A stretch of DNA of 64,000 nt from Gari tellinella (GCA_922989275.2 OV277868.1:50714216-50778215); one strand, 5' to 3'. Counted from the first letter of the stretch, positions 1 through 9,747 are shown. Notes: generated by a model not told the origin, from the letters alone. Numbers and translations are program-made.

Positions 1-112
1 CGCTAACACAACATATCAATGGAAAGTTTGCTATTTGTACATAAGGACGATGGCCATTGAAGTAAAATGAAAAGTACACAGAATCATACTTTTAATGTAC
101 TATCGTGAACAC
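1..112. repeat. Dispersed repeat, shared with 10465-10555
   Basis: Begins CGCTAACA and contains a block like AAGTAAAATGAAAAGT that recurs with the same order of words near 10465-10555. No coding sense seen. It lies just outside the Penelope relic and may be its flanking or terminal sequence. Confidence 0.4.
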
Positions 113-195
113 ATCATTTATGGTGAAGTATCTTTTAAGTCTAAATTTTTCAATTTTACACACAATGACTGCAGAAAGCTATATCTGGTAGCTTT

Positions 196-735
196 ATTCC
201 AAGAGAAATACTCCAAAGGCAAAGATTATATCGGGGCGACAGAGAGAAACCTGAAAGCTTGATTTATGGAGCATAGACGGCCTAGCTCCAGTACAAGTGA
301 TGAATCTCACCATATTCACAAGAGCTCACCAGGACATAATATGTCTCTATGAACTATATTATAACTATACTAGCCTGAAAACCCTCATGGTGGTTGATCG
401 AGGGATGAAAAAGTAGGCACAAGAGCATACAAGCCAGAATGAAACACGGACGAGAGTCGATACATACCGGCTCCGAGGTTATAAAGCTTTTGACTTGAGT
501 CTATACTCGTTCCCAAGCATTTGACTGGGCTAAAATCTGACCAATCAAATGCTTGGAAACACACTCAGACTCAACTAAAACGCTTTATAACCTCGGAGCC
601 GGGTACAATCTCACGTACATCTTGGACTCGACATTAACATCTGCTTTGAGTGGTGTTATCCCCAATGAGATGGCAAATCAGTTGGCTGACGGTGTCCGAA
701 GTACTCAGACGAAAGCTACCAGATACAATGTATAG
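196..735 (+). pseudogene. Penelope-like element, GIY-YIG endonuclease remnant
   Basis: Translation from 224 gives DYIGATERNLKA, a stop, then FMEHRRPSSS, then SHHIHKSSPGHNMSL. This is the pattern of the GIY-YIG endonuclease that ends Penelope-like retroelements: the YIG core, the R-x-x-x-H-RRP block and the H-I-x-S-P-GHN block. After a frame change, RAYKPE and DESRYIPAP follow (about 430-475). The tail resumes after the palindrome at 467-602 with GYNLTYILDS and LSGVIPNEM (about 603-735). Stops, a frameshift and a family J insertion make it non-functional. No RT domain is visible upstream because the window starts there or the copy is 5'-truncated. Family assignment is from motif memory. Confidence 0.65.
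467..602. mobile_element. Family J palindrome inserted in Penelope relic
   Basis: About 136 bp whose halves mirror each other from CCGGCTCCGAGG inward to TCTGACCAATC at the centre. It contains the family word TTATAAAGC and the CTTTATAA mirror. It splits the Penelope C-terminal coding region. Related palindromes lie at 23908, 54938 and 61101. Confidence 0.65.
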
Positions 736-782
736 CTTTCTTCATTCTTTGTGTGTGAAAATGAAAAGTTTAGACTTTAAAA

Positions 783-1237
783 TATATTAATACTACCACA
801 CAGTTAAATATTCATCAAAACATGTGGTGAATTAGGTGTACGTCATAATACTAGGTACAGTCACGTTAGGTGACAGCTTTACTGTACAAAAATTCTCTGG
901 CACGCGTGGTGGACTTCCGTTCAACGGCACTAGTCTTTGCCGGGAAAGTTATTGATGGTCTGCGCCCATGTCGTTATCTACTTGGTCTAGCAAAAGTCTT
1001 ACTTTTTCAATAGGGGTTTAAGGTCGCCAGCATCACACATCAAATATTTGTCAGACCGGTCTCTCACAAAGATTTTAGCGTCAAATGATTAGGTCGCCTT
1101 CAGTCTACCGGCGCTAACCAACGTGTTCCAAGCTGCTGTTAGGTCTTTAACGCAGACGCCTATCGATTTAAAACTGTTTCGAAGTGTCCTCCTTTGTGAA
1201 TAGAGCTTCTTCTTTATGCGATATGCGCTAATTTTAC
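783..1237. other. No gene recognised
   Basis: Between the Penelope relic and a worn family C copy. On the minus strand about 1000-1200 reads fairly open, but it matches no family I know and has no start, splice or motif support. Confidence 0.5.
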
Positions 1238-1480
1238 TATCCCTTTACTCTACAGCCTGTTCCTAGTTTTGAAGACAGGTGGCCACTTAAAGCAGGTTGA
1301 AAGTAAAGCAGGGTGCGCATTCTGGTTTACTTTCAGCATCCTTTAAGCTATCAACTGCTGGAATATAGGAAATATTCATAATGTAGCACATCTATCACTC
1401 TATAAAATAAAACTACATGTAATCTCTTCAGTGGAAGAAATAATTAAATGCGTAAAAATGCGTAAGTATGGAGTAAATGG
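1238..1480. mobile_element. Worn family C element
   Basis: Retains TTTACTCTACAGCCTG on the left, core 2 (AAAGCAGGTTGAAAGTAAAGCAG) and the right-arm word CTTCAGTGGAAGAAATAA. The hairpin has lost part of one arm around 1310-1325 and the TTAA ends are no longer exact. Confidence 0.6.
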
Positions 1481-1676
1481 TCATGATTGTGTGGTTGCGG
1501 CTTGAAGCGTCAATTCTGATCTGTCATTTTCACCGATACCGGCATCAATTGACTCACCAATTTAAATACTGTTTCGTGAGCATTTCATGGGAATTTTCAG
1601 TGAAGCCAGTGGAGCAAATGCGAACTATAGAGAAATTGTACTGTACACATGGTTTGTCATGTTTTTGACTTAGCTA

Positions 1677-1922
1677 CAGTGGAGAATCTGTTATTCTTTC
1701 CCAATAAACGCGTTTACGCTAAAACTATTATTTGCAGTGCAAACAGTTTGGAGCCAGATCAGACGCCGGGTAACCCGGCGTCTGATCAGGCTCCAAATTG
1801 TTTGCCACCAAGATAAACAAGAATTATCAGAATTGTCCAAAAGTTGTTCTTTTCTACGTTTTAGTGCTTTGCGTTTGCGTACGTTTGCGTTTAAACGGGA
1901 AAGAATAACAGATTCTCCACTG
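1677..1922 (+). mobile_element. Family A MITE, 246 bp, in GT31 3' flank
   Basis: Terminal inverted repeats CAGTGGAGAATCTGTTATTC and mirror, TA duplicated on both sides (1675-1676, 1923-1924). The central hairpin (core 1, about 1736-1803) has the loop-proximal GCCGGGTAACCCGGC. It ends 23 bp before the GT31 stop codon, so it would lie in the 3' untranslated region of that mRNA. No transposase is encoded. TA target and CAGT start resemble Tc1/mariner-type non-autonomous elements. Confidence 0.9.
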
Positions 1923-1945
1923 TAGTTCTTGTAAGCATCGTTACT

Positions 1946-3496
1946 TTAACCTGTCCGATTTGAAATTGAATGGGTGTTCCGTGCGGCTTTATTGTCTTGA
2001 ACTAAAGGAGCGTTCTGAGCGGCTTTGTTATCTTGAAGTAAAGACGAATTCTGGACGGCTTTGTTATCTTGACCTGAATGGGCGTTCTGAGCGGCTTTGT
2101 TATCGTTACCTGCAGGGGCGTTCTGAGCGGCATTGTTAACTTGACCTGAAGGGGCGTTCTGAGTGTTTTGAGCGGCTTTGTTCTTTTGATCTGAAGGAGC
2201 GTTCTGTGCGGCTTTGTTTTCTTGTCCTGAGGGGGCATTCTGAGCAGCTTTGTTACCTTGAACTAAATGAGCGTTGTTAGTTTTCATCATCTTTGTTTCA
2301 TATTGTTTCGTCATAAATGTCCAAACCTCCTCTTTCTCTTTCTTATCGCCAGCCCCTACAACCAGATAATTACACGTCCTTGTGACATTCTTATAGCATG
2401 CTAATGCTTGTCTCCCTACAAGATTCTTACTCTCTGGTGTGAAGTCCTCGTATTTAATCCCCGGCACCTTTGAAGGCACCATGCCGTATAGATACACATC
2501 GTCTACCCAGAAGAAGGGAGTCACTGCCGCTGCCCGGTGCAATGCTGGCATGAAGTCATTTGTAAATATCACCGTAAAACCACTGCAATATTGAGGATAA
2601 AACTTTTGACCTTTGAAATAGTTTTCGTTGACATACCACTTGCTGGTATTTTGTCTGATGATCGGCATAGTTCCGGGATATATGTGATTACAGAAGATTC
2701 TTTTCGTCTTATTGCTATACAATGGAACATATTTGGTCAGCATTTCGTAAGTATTAATTGCAACATCATCGTCCACCTTCAAGATAAGTTTGGCATTCTT
2801 ACATCTCTCTGAGATCCATTTATAAGCCATGACACCCTTGTGAGACAAATTTCTATAAGCATCTATAAAGTCTCCTTGCAATAAATCTCCATATTGAGTA
2901 AATTCTTTCTCAATGTCTTTTTGGATTTTCTGGTCATTAACACGACCTAGAAGAAATAAAACTTTAACTCTCCCAAGATGCAGGAAGTATGTTTCATTAG
3001 TCCAAGTTTTCCTGATAAAGCTACGGCGCTCTAAGTTCGCAGGCGCAGTGTGAACGATAACCAGTATCGACAGATTGGGAACTGAAGAACACAACTTGGG
3101 ATTTTCTATTAAATATGGAGCATATAGGGTAACCGGGTATAGAGTCTTTTTCAGTGGGCCAACGTTTGACATATTCATTTGTAAGAACGACTCCGTTGTT
3201 GTACTTTCTTCAAAAAACGGTGTTGTATCAACAGACTTTGCATTATCTACACCGCCCGGTGCTATCATATTTACTACTTTATTAGGTAGATTAAACAAGT
3301 CAAATGATTTAACGACACGTGCAGCCGCAAACGGTCTATGTGTAGTAACATTTTTCAAGTCATATTTATTAACCACTATTAGTTTTGAATTTGAGCTCGC
3401 AGTGTGCATCAAAATAATAGTCGAACACGTAGCTGTAATCAAGAACAGCAAGATTGCCTTCTTGAACATCCGCAAACTGGCCATTGTTTGTAACAC
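1946..3496 (-). CDS. Beta-1,3-glycosyltransferase, GT31 family
   Basis: Single-exon ORF of 516 residues with the layout of a Golgi type II membrane enzyme: a short basic N-terminus, a hydrophobic anchor at about residues 14-30, a stem, then a luminal catalytic domain (about 140-380). GT31 marks are clear: RRSFIRKTW (157-165), FLLGR (181-185), KVDDDV with the metal/UDP-sugar binding DDD at 242-244, YPQYCSG (300-306), and WVDDVYLYGM (330-339), which matches the family's E/D-D-V motif. Several N-glycosylation sequons are present (for example 49, 108, 141, 167, 216, 262, 283, 370). Members transfer Gal or GlcNAc in beta-1,3 linkage; which donor and acceptor apply here cannot be told. Residues 411-509 form an unusual tandem-repeat tail not typical of the family. 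The first Met (1) is used; Met5 and Met10 also precede the anchor. The catalytic region looks intact. No close partner gene is seen. A family A MITE lies 23 bp beyond the stop. Upstream, no core promoter could be identified with confidence. Confidence 0.93.
   Translation of the reverse strand: MLQTMASLRMFKKAILLFLITATCSTIILMHTASSNSKLIVVNKYDLKNVTTHRPFAAARVVKSFDLFNLPNKVVNMIAPGGVDNAKSVDTTPFFEESTTTESFLQMNMSNVGPLKKTLYPVTLYAPYLIENPKLCSSVPNLSILVIVHTAPANLERRSFIRKTWTNETYFLHLGRVKVLFLLGRVNDQKIQKDIEKEFTQYGDLLQGDFIDAYRNLSHKGVMAYKWISERCKNAKLILKVDDDVAINTYEMLTKYVPLYSNKTKRIFCNHIYPGTMPIIRQNTSKWYVNENYFKGQKFYPQYCSGFTVIFTNDFMPALHRAAAVTPFFWVDDVYLYGMVPSKVPGIKYEDFTPESKNLVGRQALACYKNVTRTCNYLVVGAGDKKEKEEVWTFMTKQYETKMMKTNNAHLVQGNKAAQNAPSGQENKAAQNAPSDQKNKAAQNTQNAPSGQVNNAAQNAPAGNDNKAAQNAHSGQDNKAVQNSSLLQDNKAAQNAPLVQDNKAARNTHSISNRTG
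1970..2266 (-). repeat. Coding minisatellite in GT31 C-terminus
   Basis: Eight tandem units of 36 bp (one of 45 bp) encode variants of a 12-residue unit such as SGQENKAAQNAP. The reading frame is kept through every unit, and differences are mostly at the first four residues. The tail is polar, Asn/Gln/Ala-rich, and likely disordered. The unit sequence is unrelated to the catalytic domain. Confidence 0.9.
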
Positions 3497-3783
3497 TTGT
3501 ATATTCTACCGCCACTACAGTAGAGTCAGCATCCAGTGTCTGTCCAAGTGTCCAAGCTGTTTGGTGGTGGTGCTGGTAGCTACATTCATATAACCATGTA
3601 AAATACGGAAGGTGTTGCTAGTGTCCTCATAGTATTAACCTTTGCCTCTTTCCATCATAATTGATCATGTTGCTCATCTTGGGCTGTCGTATGACAACTG
3701 AAAGTAGAAATTCTTAAATTTATCAAACGTTATGTAGAACTCTGTAAAAGAAAACATTCATCCAGACCCCACTATAACATATG

Positions 3784-4022
3784 CATTGGAGAAGACATTC
3801 TTCTTTCCCAATAAAAAGCGTTTATGCTGAAAACTGATATGCTCACTGCTGCAAACAAGATTGAGCCAGGTCTTCATATGCCGGATTACCCGGTATCTGA
3901 TCAGGCTCAAAACTGTTTGTCATTTAGATGAAAATAAATCGTTTTACTATTAAATTTTTTTTTCAACATTTCATTCCATTGCATTCGTGTTTAAACAGGA
4001 AATAATGAGGTCTTCTAAACTG
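3784..4022 (+). mobile_element. Degenerate family A MITE
   Basis: Starts CATTGGAGAAGAC and ends TCTTCTAAACTG with TA after it. The central hairpin reads GATTGAGCC to GGCTCAAAACTG with several mismatches, so this is an older copy. It lies about 290 bp upstream of the GT31 start codon. Confidence 0.7.
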
Positions 4023-4171
4023 TACCACCACCCAAGCGACTAATATATATTTAGATATACATTGTACCGACAAGTAGCATATTTAACCCCTACACCAATG
4101 AAACTTCAAAGCAAAGCCTCGATCAGTTCTTCCTATATCTACACATGCTTAATAGCCAAACTTGAATAACA

Positions 4172-4312
4172 CCTTCACGATCACATTTATCTTGAGATTT
4201 TTACCCCTTCACCGCCATATTGTCGTCTGCTTCAATATTGTTGTCTGCAATATCGTTTCACAGTTAGATTTAAGGCAGTATAACTGACGTTATTTCAAAA
4301 CAAGTGGAAAAA
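4172..4312. mobile_element. Family B2 left-half fragment
   Basis: Carries TTTTTACCCCTTCACCGCC, GTCGTCTGCTTC and TAAGGCAGTATAACTGACG in the B2 order, then stops before the hairpin. Confidence 0.6.
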
Positions 4313-4603
4313 AGTTTGTGATCCCGATATTGTTTGGCATATAATGCTTAAAAATGATTTTGAGCCTTTTTGTAGACCTGTAATGCACTTGGGTTTGTTT
4401 TTCTTCAAGATTTAAGATTCGACATTTCTTAATCAAGTAATGTATAAACGCAGTTCTCTTATTACATCAGCATAATAATGATAATAGTTATTAATATTAG
4501 TCGTAGGTCAAGAATTGTTTAATAAACTTTATTTGTATGTTTTATTTGTACAGTAACATAGGAATAATTTAAATAGAAAAAAAGAGGCTAACAGTTTTTC
4601 AGT

Positions 4604-4706
4604 ATTTTGACTCAACAAATATTAGAACTAGTGTCAATGAGTTTTGATTCTGACCCCAACTGTTTGCAAATAACCATTGTAATTGGGTAAAGGCAGTGAA
4701 GGATTA
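4604..4706. mobile_element. Family B right-half fragment
   Basis: AACTGTTTGCAAATAACCATTG followed by GGTAAAGGCAGTGAAGGATTA matches the right arm of family B. The hairpin is mostly lost. Confidence 0.55.
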
Positions 4707-4712
4707 ACGATG

Positions 4713-4995
4713 TTATAACTTATCAAGAATTCAAGGTTCTTAAATGTCTATATTGACAATCGTAGCTTGAGTCCAATCTGAATAACTATTAAGTACTTTC
4801 ACTAGTTTGGTAAAACATCTTTGATGTTACATAACTATAGATCAAGAAAGTATTGGACAACATCTGAGCACGGATTTGAAGATATGATAATCATTGACCA
4901 GTTAACAAATTACAAAATAAGGACGGCTTTGAAAATAAACATTGTTCGAATGTTTTGGATGGATGGATGAGTTGAGGTTCACGGCACTGCGACAC
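4713..4995. other. No feature seen
   Basis: AT-rich, no open frame or repeat match found. Confidence 0.4.
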
Positions 4996-5247
4996 TTAAC
5001 CCTTTACCTGATAGCATGTTTCTAGTATTGAAGATATGTGACTACTTAAAGCAGGTTGAAAGTAAAGCAGAATGCGCCCATAGGCGCATTCTGCTTTACT
5101 TTCAGCCTGCTTTAAGCTATTAATTGCTAGAATAAGGAAAGTATTAAATATGACACATATTCATTACGGTATAATTTGGAACTATTTTCTTCAGCGGATG
5201 AATAAAATGAATGTGCTAAAAGTCGCTCCTATAAGGGAAAGGGTTAA
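4996..5247. mobile_element. Family C MITE, complete
   Basis: Bounded by TTAACCCTTTACC and its mirror AAAGGGTTAA. Core 2 at about 5035-5113 is a near-perfect mirror with the centre GCGCCCATAGGCGC. The right arm ends CTTCAGCGGATGAATAAA and GCGCTCCTATAAGG-like sequence. TTAA at both ends and CCCTTT start resemble piggyBac-type termini. Confidence 0.85.
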
Positions 5248-5629
5248 TAGGTCATACAGAACCGATGAAAGATGAGATGAAATTATGATGAGGGATGATT
5301 TCAGGAAGATGACTTTAGCTAGTGTCCGTCGTTGCGAAGCAGCCTGCCTTCATTTCAGTTCTTGGCAGAGAATAATTATCATCTGTGTCAAAAATGAGAA
5401 GAATCTCTATGACAATTCAGTCCCAAAACTGTGGCGTGGTTAAAATGTCTCCGAGGTCCAATGTAAGAGGAATTTGCTACAAAACATCCAACCTTGGCGA
5501 CGAGTATAATCGTCGTTAATAATCAATGTACACATGAAAATACGCCTGTCATATGCAAACAGTGATAACCCTTATCAGAGGGCTGCTACACTGTATTTCA
5601 TTTTGCAATATAATGCAAACAGCTAATCC
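5248..5629. other. No gene; worn hairpin-element remnants
   Basis: About 5500-5600 has family E-like words (ATGCAAACAGTGATAACCC, TCAGAGGGCTGC, CACTGTATTT). The rest has no recognisable content. Confidence 0.4.
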
Positions 5630-5882
5630 TTAACCCTTTACCTCATAGCCTGTTTCTAGATTTGAAGGCAAGTGACCATTTAAAGCAGGTTGAAAGTAAA
5701 GCAGAATGCGCCCTAAGGCGCATTCTGCTTTACTTTCAACCTGCTTTAAGTCAGTATTTGCTAGAATATAAGTAATATTTCTAATTGTACATGTTCATGC
5801 ATGTATAATCTTGAACTATTTTCTTTGGCGGAGGGATAAATTAAAATGCGCTAAAAGGCGCTTCTATCAGGTAAAGGGTTAA
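5630..5882. mobile_element. Family C MITE, complete
   Basis: TTAACCCTTTACCTCATAG to GGTAAAGGGTTAA. Core 2 (about 5683-5751) is perfectly mirrored, with the centre GCGCCCTAAGGCGC. Confidence 0.88.
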
Positions 5883-5964
5883 ATAGGATGAATCCTTAAT
5901 AGGCAAATATAGACTAGATGTAATTCGACATTGAAATTTGCCATTAAATGTTCAAAGGGAAGTA

Positions 5965-6287
5965 CAGCGATCCCTCTCTACAACGACACCCAATGGGCGA
6001 CAACAATAGTGTTCGTTGTTCGAAGGGAGTCGTTAACGAGAGGTAAAGTGGCTGCATTTGCAAACAGCTTGAATCCAGATCAGACGCCGCGTAACGCGTC
6101 AATAAGTTATTTTTCTGTCAAAATGTCCATTATATAACTTTGAGAAAATTAGTAGACGACAGCTTTAAGCGGACGATATTGCAACAGTAAAGGCTTTGAA
6201 CATAATTGTCCTGTTTAGAGAAACACGGCAAGTGTCGTTGTAAGGAGGGAGTCGTTGTTTGGAGGGTCGTTGTAGGGAGGGAACGCT
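5965..6287. mobile_element. Family G MITE
   Basis: Left end CAGCGATCCCTCTCTACAACG after TA; right end GTAGGGAGGGAACGCT before ATA. Only the left half of core 1 survives (AACAGCTTGAATCCAGATC), followed by GACGCCGCGTAACGCG. The rest of the hairpin is deleted. Confidence 0.75.
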
Positions 6288-6437
6288 ATAATAAAAAATC
6301 ACCTAAAAATTGAAATAAATAGATACCTTAGTCAGTTGTGACAATCGCCGGTTTGATGATTCGTGCAGATGCATTATTCGAACACAACATCAGTACCAGA
6401 CTATTCGATTACTCGAAGTTTGACCGAACATGCCTTG

Positions 6438-6695
6438 TTTAACCCGTTCACCGCAAAACTTATCGTTAGTTTTTTACCCCTTCACCGCCATTATTTTCGT
6501 CTGCTTCAAAACAGTTGTCTGCAATATGGTTTCAAATTTAGATTTGAAGCAGTGCAAATGACTGACGAAATTTCAAAACGAGAGTAAACCAGTTTGGATT
6601 CTGATTAGACGCCGCGATACGCTGCGTCTGATCATGATTCAAACTGTTTGAAAATGCGCCATTTCGCGCCTTTTCTCGCCATTGACAGTGAGATG
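6438..6695. mobile_element. Family B2 MITE
   Basis: TTTAACCCGTTCACC start, GTCTGCTTCAAAACAG, a core 1 hairpin centred near 6614 (CGCCGCGATACGCTGCG), then CATTGACAGTGAGA. The right TTAA is lost. Confidence 0.75.
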
Positions 6696-6823
6696 TTGAC
6701 ATCTTCGGCTCATTGTTTGCAGTGCACTATCTTTTAAAAACAATTTGAACCATGTTCGGATGCCGTTTAATTCGGAGTCAGATCCGGGTGACAACTGTTT
6801 ACCACTCACTTACGGTCGCCAAT

Positions 6824-6846
6824 TGAACAGAACAGAACAGAACAGA
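6824..6846. repeat. Short GAACA microsatellite
   Basis: Four to five perfect copies of the pentamer GAACA. Confidence 0.85.
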
Positions 6847-6984
6847 ATCTGTATTATCGTCGCACGTTACATACAAAAGCAACAATATGTGAGCATATAA
6901 AGTATTAAGCGTAATGAATTGTAGAATATCAGAAGCTTGCTTCAGATGGAACTAACAGCAAAATGGTTTATTAGATGTAGGGAG

Positions 6985-7431
6985 CAGCAAAGAGGGAGCT
7001 CCAACCGCTCTACTTAGAGTAGCGATGTTGACGGACATTGGTGTGAAATCATTAGGGGAACACTGCCTTAACCCAATACCCCATAGCATGTTTCTATAGT
7101 ATTAAAGATAGTTGAAAACTTAAACCTGGTTGACAGCAAAGAGGGAGCTCCAACCGCTCTATTTAGAGTAGCGATGTTGACGGATATTCGCGTGATATCA
7201 TTAGGGGAACACTTCCTTAACCCAATACCCCATAGCATGTTTCTATAGTATTGAAGATAGTTGACAACTTAAACCTGGTTGACAGCAAAGAGGGAGCTCC
7301 AACCGCTCTATTTAGAGTAGCGATGTTGACGGATATTGGCGTGATATAATTAGGGGAACACTACCTTAACCCAATACCCCATAGCATGTTTCTATAGTAT
7401 TGAAGATAGTTGAAAACTTAAACCTGGTTGG
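6985..7431. repeat. Three-copy tandem array, 149-bp period
   Basis: AGAGGGAGCTCCAACCGCTC recurs at 6991, 7140 and 7289, giving a 149-bp period. Each unit also holds TAGGGGAACAC and a family C left arm (TTAACCCAATACCCCATAGC). Units differ at only a few positions, so the expansion is recent. Confidence 0.9.
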
Positions 7432-7620
7432 CAGTAAAGCAGAATGTGCCATAAGGCACATTCTGCTTTACTTTCAACCTGCTTTAAGCTACACGTTGCT
7501 AGAATAGAGAAACAAATTCTTCTGGTACATATTCTTGTCTGTATAAATTGGAGCTATTTTATTCAGTGGAGAAATTGATAAAAGGTGTATAAAGGCGTAT
7601 TTATTGAAATAATGGGTTAA
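7366..7620. mobile_element. Family C MITE anchoring the 149-bp array
   Basis: TTAACCCAATACCCCATAG to AATGGGTTAA. Core 2 carries the matched pair change GTGCC/GGCAC instead of GCGCC/GGCGC. Its left arm is repeated upstream as part of the 149-bp units. Confidence 0.82.
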
Positions 7621-7850
7621 ACCATTCAGCTTGTAGTGGACAATTCAAGTTTTATTCTAAGTCTAGTCCAATATTGACAATTTATGGTTATTCTTTGTAA
7701 TATGTTGCAAAATGGCAAACAGTGACGATCCTGATTAGAGGGTTTCTTTAGGAGCAGTCTGACCTGGCTCGACACTGTTTGCATAGGACAATTGTACTCT
7801 TCATAAATTGTAAATGACGACTATACTCGTCGCTATGGTTGCATGTGTTT
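7621..7850. mobile_element. Worn family E element
   Basis: AGTCTAGTCCAATATTG, GGCAAACAGTGACGATCCTG, a damaged hairpin, then CACTGTTTGCATAGGACAA match family E in order, with many changes. Confidence 0.6.
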
Positions 7851-7916
7851 AATGGTTCTGTTTTACATTCATGACGAAGCCGTCCATCAACCAAAACAAA
7901 AACACTAATTTAGAAT

Positions 7917-8125
7917 ATACATCATCAGCCTTAATTATCGTCTGCTTTAAAGTGTCATTTTTATTTAAAAAAATAAAAATCAGTACATGTATTAAATGCA
8001 AATATGGATTTGAAATAGTTCAGTACGTATGTCAACCAGTTTGAATCCTTATTAGGCCATGAGTAATTCCGCGTCTGATTAGGATCCAAACAATTTGCGA
8101 GTTATAGCAAGCGCCGCGCTTGGCA
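7917..8125. mobile_element. Worn family B element
   Basis: ATCGTCTGCTTTAAAG, CAGTTTGAATCC and GCGTCTGATTAGGATCC are recognisable; the termini are lost. Confidence 0.5.
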
Positions 8126-8209
8126 TTTTAAGTGTTACATTTCTAGACTAGAGTAGTTAATAATTGAAGAATATGCACTTGGCACATTGATGAATGAGCA
8201 ATAAATGTA

Positions 8210-8552
8210 CAGTTCTCCCTCTCAACAACGACATCTAATGGGAGACACAGATTGTGTGTTGTTCGAAAGGAGTCGTTATAGGGAGGGGAAATTATGACTT
8301 TGCTTACATTTGCAAACAGCTTGAATCCAGATCTGTATTCAAGCTGTTTGTCAACCGTCATTATACATGTACCTATTCTATCAATATGTCCACTTATATG
8401 TAACTTTAAGGAAAAACAGAAGACGACAATTTAAGCAGACGATATTGCAGCAGTAAAAGCGTATGGCAATTGTCCTGTTCAGAGAACTTCAGCAAAGGTC
8501 GTTGTAAGGAGGGAGTCGTTGTTGGAAGGGCCGTTGTAGGGAGGGAACACTG
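8210..8552. mobile_element. Family G MITE, hairpin reduced
   Basis: CAGTTCTCCCTCTCAACAACG to GGGAGGGAACACTG with TA on both sides. The core is collapsed to AACAGCTTGAATCCAGATC directly joined to GTATTCAAGCTGTTTG, so the inner hairpin (the GACGCCGCG part) is missing. Confidence 0.8.
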
Positions 8553-8568
8553 TATCACATAAACCATG

Positions 8569-8790
8569 TAACCCCTTCACTGCCTTACCCCGAATATAAT
8601 GGTTATTTGCAAACTGTTTGAATCCGGATCAGACGCCGCGTGACGCGGCGTCTGATCTGGATCCAAACTGTTTGACACTCATTTCAACATTGTTTAAGTT
8701 AAAATTCTTTAAATCTAAATTTAGGAAATAAAAGTAGACGACAAATGCTCAAAATTGATGACGGCTGTCGTCATGGCAGTGAAGGGATTC
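8569..8790. mobile_element. Family B MITE
   Basis: TAACCCCTTCACTGCCTTACC start, core 1 with a perfect GACGCCGCGTGACGCGGCGTC centre region (8629-8649), then GTCATGGCAGTGAAGGGATT. Confidence 0.82.
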
Positions 8791-8811
8791 ACATTTTGCA
8801 CTTTAACGACG

Positions 8812-8985
8812 ACATCGTGCTTACCTTTGCAAACAGATTGGAATCAGGTGAAACGCCGAGTAACTAGGCGTCTCATCAGGGTCCTAATTGTTAGACGTTC
8901 CGATCCTATATAAAAAAGAAGTTTTTAGGGAAAATCTAATCTTAGAACAATATCAGATGACACGTGCTGCAGACGACAAAATGAT
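8812..8985. mobile_element. Worn family B element
   Basis: GCAAACAGATTGGAATCAGG to GGGTCCTAATTGTTAGAC with the centre GCCGAGTAACTAGGCG, then CAGACGACAAAATG. The termini are unclear. Confidence 0.5.
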
Positions 8986-8997
8986 TGCGTTCGAAGA

Positions 8998-9406
8998 TTT
9001 AACCCCTGCACTGCCATGACGTAATAATTTTTAACACATAATCGTCTGCTTTTATATCTCAAAATTGAATTTTAGGTATTTTGACCTATGAATTATTGAA
9101 ATGAGTGTCAATCAGTTTGGATCCTGATCAGACGCCGTGTTAGGCAAACAACTATTGTACTCAAGGTACAGTGGAGAAAACGTTATTCTTTCCCAATAAA
9201 CGCGTTTACGCTAAAACTATATTTTTTAGCAAACAGTTTGGAGTCAGATCAGACTCCAAACTGTTTGCCACCAATATTAACACGAATTATCAGAATTGTC
9301 CAAAACTTGTATTTTTCTACGTTTCATTGCAATGCGTTTGCGTTTCGTTTGCGTTTAAACGGTAAATAATAACATATTCTCCACTGTAAGAAGTGAAGTG
9401 GGTAAA
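8998..9406. mobile_element. Family B MITE split by family A
   Basis: TTTAACCCCTGCACTGCC start and AAGTGAAGTGGGTAA end match family B. A family A element sits at the TA of the conserved right-arm word CTCAAGGTAAG, so the empty site can be read across the insertion. The hairpin's right half is missing. Confidence 0.78.
9169..9386 (+). mobile_element. Family A MITE nested in family B
   Basis: CAGTGGAGAAAACGTTATTC start and TATTCTCCACTG end with TA on each side. The hairpin is shortened to GTTTGGAGTCAGATC / AGACTCCAAACTG, lacking the GC-rich inner stem. Confidence 0.85.
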
Positions 9407-9747
9407 ATGCAAGGAACATGTGCGATGTTATAATGTTTTGTCAGTGCGGAATGCATGTTTGGTAGATAAACAGTGAATACTCCACGTGTTTGTCCAATAC
9501 TGACGGAGCCCTGTCTGTCCTTGCCTTGCATAAAGTAGGGTTTTGTTTAATCATTTCCACTTTGGGAAACCATAATAACGAGGTTGTTTTTTTGGATCTC
9601 ATTTGATATTCACATGTCGTAAAACAAAACGTTTTCAAGAGTTTGTTTCTCTGATAAAGATTTGCTGTCAATGAATTTTTTAAGACATCTTGAAAATGTC
9701 CTAAAAGAGCAATGTCCTATGTAGACATTATGGAGCCATAAGGCTGC
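9407..9747. other. No gene recognised
   Basis: The minus strand is partly open across about 9441-9792 in two frames, with stops and no known motif. It may be a decayed coding fragment, but nothing supports a name. Confidence 0.4.

Larger units (their letters stand above)
133..782. repeat. Inverted arms around the Penelope relic
   Basis: The left arm (about 133-195) and right arm (about 712-782) are imperfect inverted copies. They share the words AAAGCTATA, TCTGGTAGCTTT and TTTAAGTCTAAA. The right arm holds the 3' end of the Penelope reading frame, so the left arm is a reversed fragment of the element's own tail. Penelope elements are known for partial inverted or tandem copies at their ends, which fits. 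Confidence 0.5.

Noticed and set aside
2002..2238. 78-codon minus-strand ORF
   Set aside because: Frame-shifted shadow of the GT31 coding minisatellite.
3075..3593. 172-codon plus-strand ORF
   Set aside because: Antisense shadow of the GT31 gene.
4996..5247. Strong hairpins as transcription terminators
   Set aside because: They lie in MITEs with TTAA target duplications, in eukaryotic DNA, away from gene ends.
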